Shown here: piece after piece, positions 5,512-8,229 of the stretch | How positions within the stretch are numbered: position 1 is the stretch's first letter | Layout: each line of letters begins with the position of its first letter | DNA from: Actinomycetota bacterium | GTDB lineage: Bacteria > Actinomycetota > Acidimicrobiia > Acidimicrobiales > BP-101 | Direction of reading: 5' to 3' | DNA length: 8,229 nucleotides | Assembly: GCA_030838265.1 (NCBI GenBank) | Contig: JAUTXA010000150.1 | Coordinates: 1 to 8,229 of the forward strand | Notes under the pieces: model-generated | Databases searched by the model: none | Told to the model about the DNA's origin: nothing | Seen by the model: only the letters and a program-made list of their open reading frames with translations | Position numbers and translations under genes: made by a program

Positions 5512-6563
5512 GCGGGTCGAGCCGGTCGAGCCGGTCGTGCGACGTCGTGGTGGTGGGCGCCGGGGCCATGGGCTCGTCGGCCGCCTGGTGGCTGGCCCGG
5601 CGCGGCCTCGACGTCGTGGTGCTCGAGCAGTTCGAGGCCGGCCACGTCAGGGGCAGCTCCCACGGGTCGTCCCGGATCTTCCGCCTGGCCTACCCCGACC
5701 GCCGCTATGTGGCCATGGCGGCGGAGGCCTTGCCCCTGTGGGGCGAGCTGTCGGACGAGGCTGGCGTGGCGCTGCTGCGGACGGTCGGTGGTCTCGACCA
5801 CGGCTATGAGCCGTCGGTGCGGGCAGTGGCCGACGCCATGGCCGCCGAGGGCGTGGCTCACTCATGGCTCTCGGCCGAAGAGGCGGCGGCCCGCTGGCCC
5901 GGTCTGGTGTTCACGTCACCCGTGCTGTTCCAGCCCGACGCAGGCTCGACCGACGCCCGTTCGACGGTGGCCGCCCTGCAGCGCCTGGCCGCGGCCCGGG
6001 GCGCCGAGCTGCACTTCTCGACACCCGTGCTCGACGTGGCCGAAACGCCGTCGGGCGTGCGGGTGACCACCGCCGCCGAGGAGTTCGTGGCGCCCGTGGC
6101 CGTCGTGGCGGGCGGGGCCTGGATGCCCCGGTTGGTCGCCGGCCTCGAGCCCATCGTCGTGACGCAGGAGCAGGTGTTCCACTTCTCGCCCCGCACCGCA
6201 GAGACGGAGTGGCCCACGTTCATCCATCACCAGAGGCCCTTCATGTACGGGCTTCCGGCGCCCAGCCCCGAGGGCATCAAGGTGGCCGAGCACCACACCG
6301 GTGCGCCGGTCGACCCCGACACGAGGGACTTTGCCATCGACCCGGCCGGGCAGGCCCGAGTCGTGGACTACGTCGAACGCTGGCTGCCCGGCCTCGACCC
6401 AGGGGTCGCCTCGGCCGCCACCTGCCTCTACGCCAACACCGCAACCGAAGACTTCATCATCGAACGCCGAGGCAACCTCGTCATCGCCGCCGGCTTCTCC
6501 GGCCACGGCTTCAAGTTCACCCCCCTGGTCGGCCGCCTCCTAGCCGACCTCGCCACCCCGTAG
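5508..6563 (+). CDS. FAD-dependent amine oxidase of the sarcosine / N-methyl-L-tryptophan oxidase family
   Basis: A 351-residue monomeric flavoprotein that should oxidise a secondary or N-methyl amine to an imine with oxygen, giving hydrogen peroxide and, for N-methyl substrates, formaldehyde. The N-terminal Rossmann motif is VVVVGAGAMG (G17-G22), with ribose-binding E40 after VVVL. The segment SSHGSSRIFR (H52, R56, R59) matches the flavin/active-site loop of monomeric sarcosine oxidase. C306 in CLYANTATEDF is at the position of the cysteine that carries covalent FAD, and FSGHGFK gives K336, the counterpart of the oxygen-activating lysine. EHHTG in the middle supplies the probable substrate-pocket His. 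The start is GTG 5508, overlapping the HAD stop by 4 nt (GTGA); no other start lies before the Rossmann motif. The N-terminal SSRSSRSC comes from a 9-bp repeat and is probably not conserved. The substrate is inferred only at family level. Confidence 0.92.
   Translation: MSGSSRSSRSCDVVVVGAGAMGSSAAWWLARRGLDVVVLEQFEAGHVRGSSHGSSRIFRLAYPDRRYVAMAAEALPLWGELSDEAGVALLRTVGGLDHGYEPSVRAVADAMAAEGVAHSWLSAEEAAARWPGLVFTSPVLFQPDAGSTDARSTVAALQRLAAARGAELHFSTPVLDVAETPSGVRVTTAAEEFVAPVAVVAGGAWMPRLVAGLEPIVVTQEQVFHFSPRTAETEWPTFIHHQRPFMYGLPAPSPEGIKVAEHHTGAPVDPDTRDFAIDPAGQARVVDYVERWLPGLDPGVASAATCLYANTATEDFIIERRGNLVIAAGFSGHGFKFTPLVGRLLADLATP
5515..5541. repeat. Three 9-bp direct repeats at the oxidase N-terminus
   Basis: GGTCGAGCC occurs at 5515-5523 and 5524-5532, followed by a degenerate copy GGTCGTGCG at 5533-5541. 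It encodes a Ser-Ser-Arg repeat just before the Rossmann motif, consistent with a small in-frame slippage expansion that lengthened a non-essential N-terminus. Confidence 0.7.
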
Positions 6564-6878
6564 GCCTCCCCTGCCCCCAACCGGCTCCCGCCTCCCGGCC
6601 CGCCGACCCCGGCCCGCAGATCCCCGATCCCCGACCCCCAAAGAACCTTCCCCCCCACCTCTGCGTGCCCTTTGTCGCCGAATCGATATCGAATCGGCGA
6701 CAAAGGGCACGTGAAAGGGGGAGGGGGGTGGTCTGGGGATCTTGTCGCAGGGGGTGGGTAGGGTCGTGGCAGTAGGTGCTGGCCGGCCCGGGTTGGGAGC
6801 TCGGGGCCGGGCGGTTCGGCGCTACGGCGGCATGTGCAGCTCCCCTCGAGAGCCAGAGTCGGTGAAAGAGGGACGCAC
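6564..6878. other. Intergenic region with strand-skewed flanks
   Basis: No convincing gene is seen in these roughly 315 bases. The left third (6564-6660) is strongly C-rich on the + strand, the centre is a 48-bp palindrome (6664-6711), and the right part (6715-6815) is G-rich, with G-tracts at 6717-6721, 6723-6728, 6735-6738, 6750-6754, 6756-6758 and 6761-6763. The G-tracts could form a G-quadruplex only if one loop of about 11 nt is allowed. A TAGGGT box (6759-6764) lacks a -35 partner. An AAAGAGGGA Shine-Dalgarno-like sequence (6865-6873) lies at the right end. Confidence 0.6.
6664..6711. repeat. 48-bp near-perfect palindrome (operator or I-shaped terminator)
   Basis: The left half 6664-6687 pairs with the right half 6688-6711 in 23 of 24 positions; the single mismatch is A6682/A6693. 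The outer arms (18 bp, starting CGTGCCCTTTGTCGCC) flank the inner palindrome TCGATATCGA (6683-6692). It starts 100 bp after the oxidase stop. No T-tract follows on either strand, so it is not a standard intrinsic terminator. It could be a U-tract-less hairpin terminator for the oxidase operon, a dimeric protein-binding site, or a REP-like dispersed element. Confidence 0.85.
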
Positions 6879-8168
6879 GTGGCGAAGGGTCCGTGGGGTT
6901 GCGGGAACAACCGGGGGCTGCAACGGCAGCGGATGGCGGCGAGGATGAACAAAGGGCCGCGGGTCGACCTCCTGATCGAACGTGAGGAGTGGATCGACGA
7001 GCTGCGCCAGCTCGATGGCGAGGCCGACGAGCTCATCCAACGGCGCCGAGAAGTGCGGCTGGCGCTGCGCCAGATCCGCGACCAGCTGTGGCCGTTGGTG
7101 CCGACGCAACGAGGGCGTCGTCCGCCGGCCGTCGATGAACCGCCCCATCCGCCGATCGATCACAACCCTGACTGGCTCAAGGGCCGACGGCTGCGGGCGG
7201 CGTGCATCGCCATCCTGCGCCGCCGCGGGGCCACCAGCCTCGCGGACATGCACGCGGCCTTGCACCTGTGTGGGCTCGCCATCGAGTCGCCCCGACCAGT
7301 CCAGGCCCTCTCCGACGCCATGCGCTACGAGGTCACCAAGGGACGAGTGGTGCGGGTCGAGCGCGGCGTCTACGCCCCGAACCGGGGGTGGCGGCCGAGA
7401 AGCACCCGCCCGCTGCCGGACCCGTTCCTGCACAACGCGCCCGAAGCCTGGTTCCCGCCCGTCGAGCGACTGCGGGAGGACGGAGGCAGCGTCTACTCAG
7501 CCGAGGGCGCGCTCGATGATGTCGGCCTGCTCGAGTCCGTGGACGACGTTGCTCCCGGCGGCCGGGCTCCCGGATTCGACCCGGCTGCAGTGCCGCAGGC
7601 TCACACCCTCCCCGAGCAGAGAGGGCAGGCGCCCGTTCACGAACGTCCAGGCCCCCATGTTCTCGGGCTCCTCTTGCAGCCACACCACCTCGGTGGCCGA
7701 CGGATAGCGAGCGAGCACGGCCGACAACGCGTCGGCCGGCCACGGATAGAGCTGCTCGAGCCGCACCACGGCCGCCGCCGATCCCGCCGAACCCGCGGCA
7801 CCCGCGGCCCGCGCCGCCATGGCATCGAACGCCACCTTGCCCGAGCACAGCACAACCCGCGTGACGGCCGAGGCGGCGTCGTCGTCGCCCACCAGCACCG
7901 GATCGTCGAGGACCTCGAAGAACGAACCCGTCTCCAACGAAGACACGGGCGAGCGCGACTCCTTGGCCCGCAGCAGCGACTTGGGGGTGAACGCGATCAA
8001 CGGCTTGCGTCCGCCGGACCGCCGCACCTGGCGCCGCAACAGGTGAAAGTACTGCGCCGCGGTGGTGGCGTTGCAGACCTGGATGTTGTCCTCCGCGGCC
8101 AGAGTCAGGAAGCGCTCGATGCGTCCCGACGAGTGCTCCGGCCCCTGCCCTTCATAGCCGTGGGGTAG
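6879..8168 (+). CDS. Coiled-coil/winged-helix protein; frame lacks a stop and runs antisense into sucA
   Basis: The protein is believable over roughly the first 205 residues (to about 7495). Residues 28-73 are a charged amphipathic helix likely to form a coiled coil (EREEWIDELRQL, RRREVRLALRQI). After a Pro-rich linker, residues about 99-167 resemble a winged-helix DNA-binding domain: helices in LKGRRLRAACIAIL and ATSLADMHAAL, then a wing-like strand pair KGRVVRVERGVYAP. It could be a regulator, but I know no named family. GTG 6879 is chosen because AAAGAGGGA lies 5 nt upstream; GTG 6834, ATG 6933 and ATG 6945 are in-frame alternatives. No stop occurs before TAG 8166-8168, so the last 220 or so residues are codon-aligned antisense to the conserved dehydrogenase gene and have a shadow-like composition rich in R, G, H and L. 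The native stop was probably lost, by an indel or sequence error, or the gene truly overlaps. Only the part up to about 7497 is supported. Confidence 0.45.
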   Translation: MAKGPWGCGNNRGLQRQRMAARMNKGPRVDLLIEREEWIDELRQLDGEADELIQRRREVRLALRQIRDQLWPLVPTQRGRRPPAVDEPPHPPIDHNPDWLKGRRLRAACIAILRRRGATSLADMHAALHLCGLAIESPRPVQALSDAMRYEVTKGRVVRVERGVYAPNRGWRPRSTRPLPDPFLHNAPEAWFPPVERLREDGGSVYSAEGALDDVGLLESVDDVAPGGRAPGFDPAAVPQAHTLPEQRGQAPVHERPGPHVLGLLLQPHHLGGRRIASEHGRQRVGRPRIELLEPHHGRRRSRRTRGTRGPRRHGIERHLARAQHNPRDGRGGVVVAHQHRIVEDLEERTRLQRRHGRARLLGPQQRLGGERDQRLASAGPPHLAPQQVKVLRRGGGVADLDVVLRGQSQEALDASRRVLRPLPFIAVG

Positions 8169-8229
8169 CAGCATCACGAGGCCCGACTGCTGGCCCCACT
8201 TGTCCTCGGCCGCCACCAGGAACTGGTCG
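7497..8229 (-). CDS. sucA: 2-oxoglutarate dehydrogenase E1 / oxoglutarate decarboxylase, C-terminal part
   Basis: The minus strand frame is open through the right edge and ends at TGA 7499-7497, giving the last 243 residues of thiamine-diphosphate-dependent 2-oxoglutarate dehydrogenase E1, the TCA-cycle enzyme that decarboxylates 2-oxoglutarate. Hallmarks are DQFLVAAEDKWGQ, then LLPHGYEGQGPEHSSGRIER near the start of the fragment, YFHLLRRQ, PLIAFTPKSLLR, the VVRLEQLYPWP strand and WLQEEPENMGAW, ending in HGLEQADIIERALG. These match the C-terminal transketolase-like domain of actinobacterial Kgd/SucA. Whether the missing N-terminus carries the fused succinyltransferase domain seen in mycobacterial Kgd cannot be seen. 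An internal GTG at 8216 is not the start, since conserved residues continue upstream. It is convergent with, and overlapped by, the winged-helix ORF. No terminator is evident after its stop. Confidence 0.95.
   Translation of the reverse strand, partial: DQFLVAAEDKWGQQSGLVMLLPHGYEGQGPEHSSGRIERFLTLAAEDNIQVCNATTAAQYFHLLRRQVRRSGGRKPLIAFTPKSLLRAKESRSPVSSLETGSFFEVLDDPVLVGDDDAASAVTRVVLCSGKVAFDAMAARAAGAAGSAGSAAAVVRLEQLYPWPADALSAVLARYPSATEVVWLQEEPENMGAWTFVNGRLPSLLGEGVSLRHCSRVESGSPAAGSNVVHGLEQADIIERALG

Noticed and set aside
6664..6711. Standard Rho-independent terminator
   Set aside because: The stem is excellent, but neither strand has the T-tract that should follow, so it is kept as a palindrome of undecided role.
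6822..7433. Minus strand open frame of 203 codons after the palindrome
   Set aside because: It is codon-aligned antisense to the winged-helix ORF and rich in R, P, H and V with no motif, while the + reading has a coiled coil and winged-helix pattern.
7500..8168. Real C-terminal domain for the winged-helix protein
   Set aside because: This part is the exact antisense of conserved sucA codons and is rich in R, G, H and L with no fold-like pattern, so it is not counted as supported coding sequence.
8214..8216. GTG start for a short separate gene at the right edge
   Set aside because: Conserved E1 residues (D-Q-F-L) continue upstream to the window edge, so this is an internal valine of the truncated dehydrogenase.

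Overview
This is a high-GC bacterial window, most likely from an actinobacterium of the Acidimicrobiia type (an inference). The reasons are strong G/C preference at third codon positions, GTG starts, few clear Shine-Dalgarno sites but several TAnnnT -10-like boxes only 6-9 nt before start codons, a 2-oxoglutarate dehydrogenase E1 end resembling actinobacterial Kgd/SucA, and a lysine/alanine tail like those on actinobacterial nucleoid proteins. No tRNA, rRNA, CRISPR array, insertion sequence or integrase is visible.

Layout. The left edge holds the last 31 codons of an unidentified + strand gene, then a short hypothetical + gene (148-576) behind a good leaderless promoter. It converges, with a hairpin over its stop codon, on a three-gene minus strand cluster. 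In transcription order this is a fused NYN/Zc3h12a-like ribonuclease + S1 + histone-H1-like tail protein (3498-2029), exodeoxyribonuclease III (1988-1200) and a hotdog-fold PaaI-type thioesterase (1207-593). The last two overlap by 8 nt. A 35-bp divergent intergenic gap separates the cluster from a + strand operon: M20 zinc peptidase (3534-4874), HAD-like phosphatase (4879-5511) and a sarcosine/N-methyltryptophan-oxidase-type flavoprotein (5508-6563). Its genes are 4 bp apart and then overlap by 4 bp.

The intergenic region that follows carries a near-perfect 48-bp palindrome flanked by C-rich and G-rich DNA. A coiled-coil/winged-helix + ORF comes next, and its frame runs without a stop antisense into the convergent 2-oxoglutarate dehydrogenase E1 gene (minus, cut by the right edge).

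How they may fit together: the minus cluster pairs RNA and DNA nucleases with a thioesterase of no obvious related role. The + operon looks like small-molecule catabolism, in which a metallopeptidase/amidohydrolase frees an amino compound that a covalent-flavin amine oxidase oxidises, with a phosphatase of unknown substrate between. SucA is core TCA-cycle metabolism. The strongest candidate for something undescribed is the ribonuclease-S1-H1-tail fusion. The palindrome and the stop-less winged-helix ORF come next.
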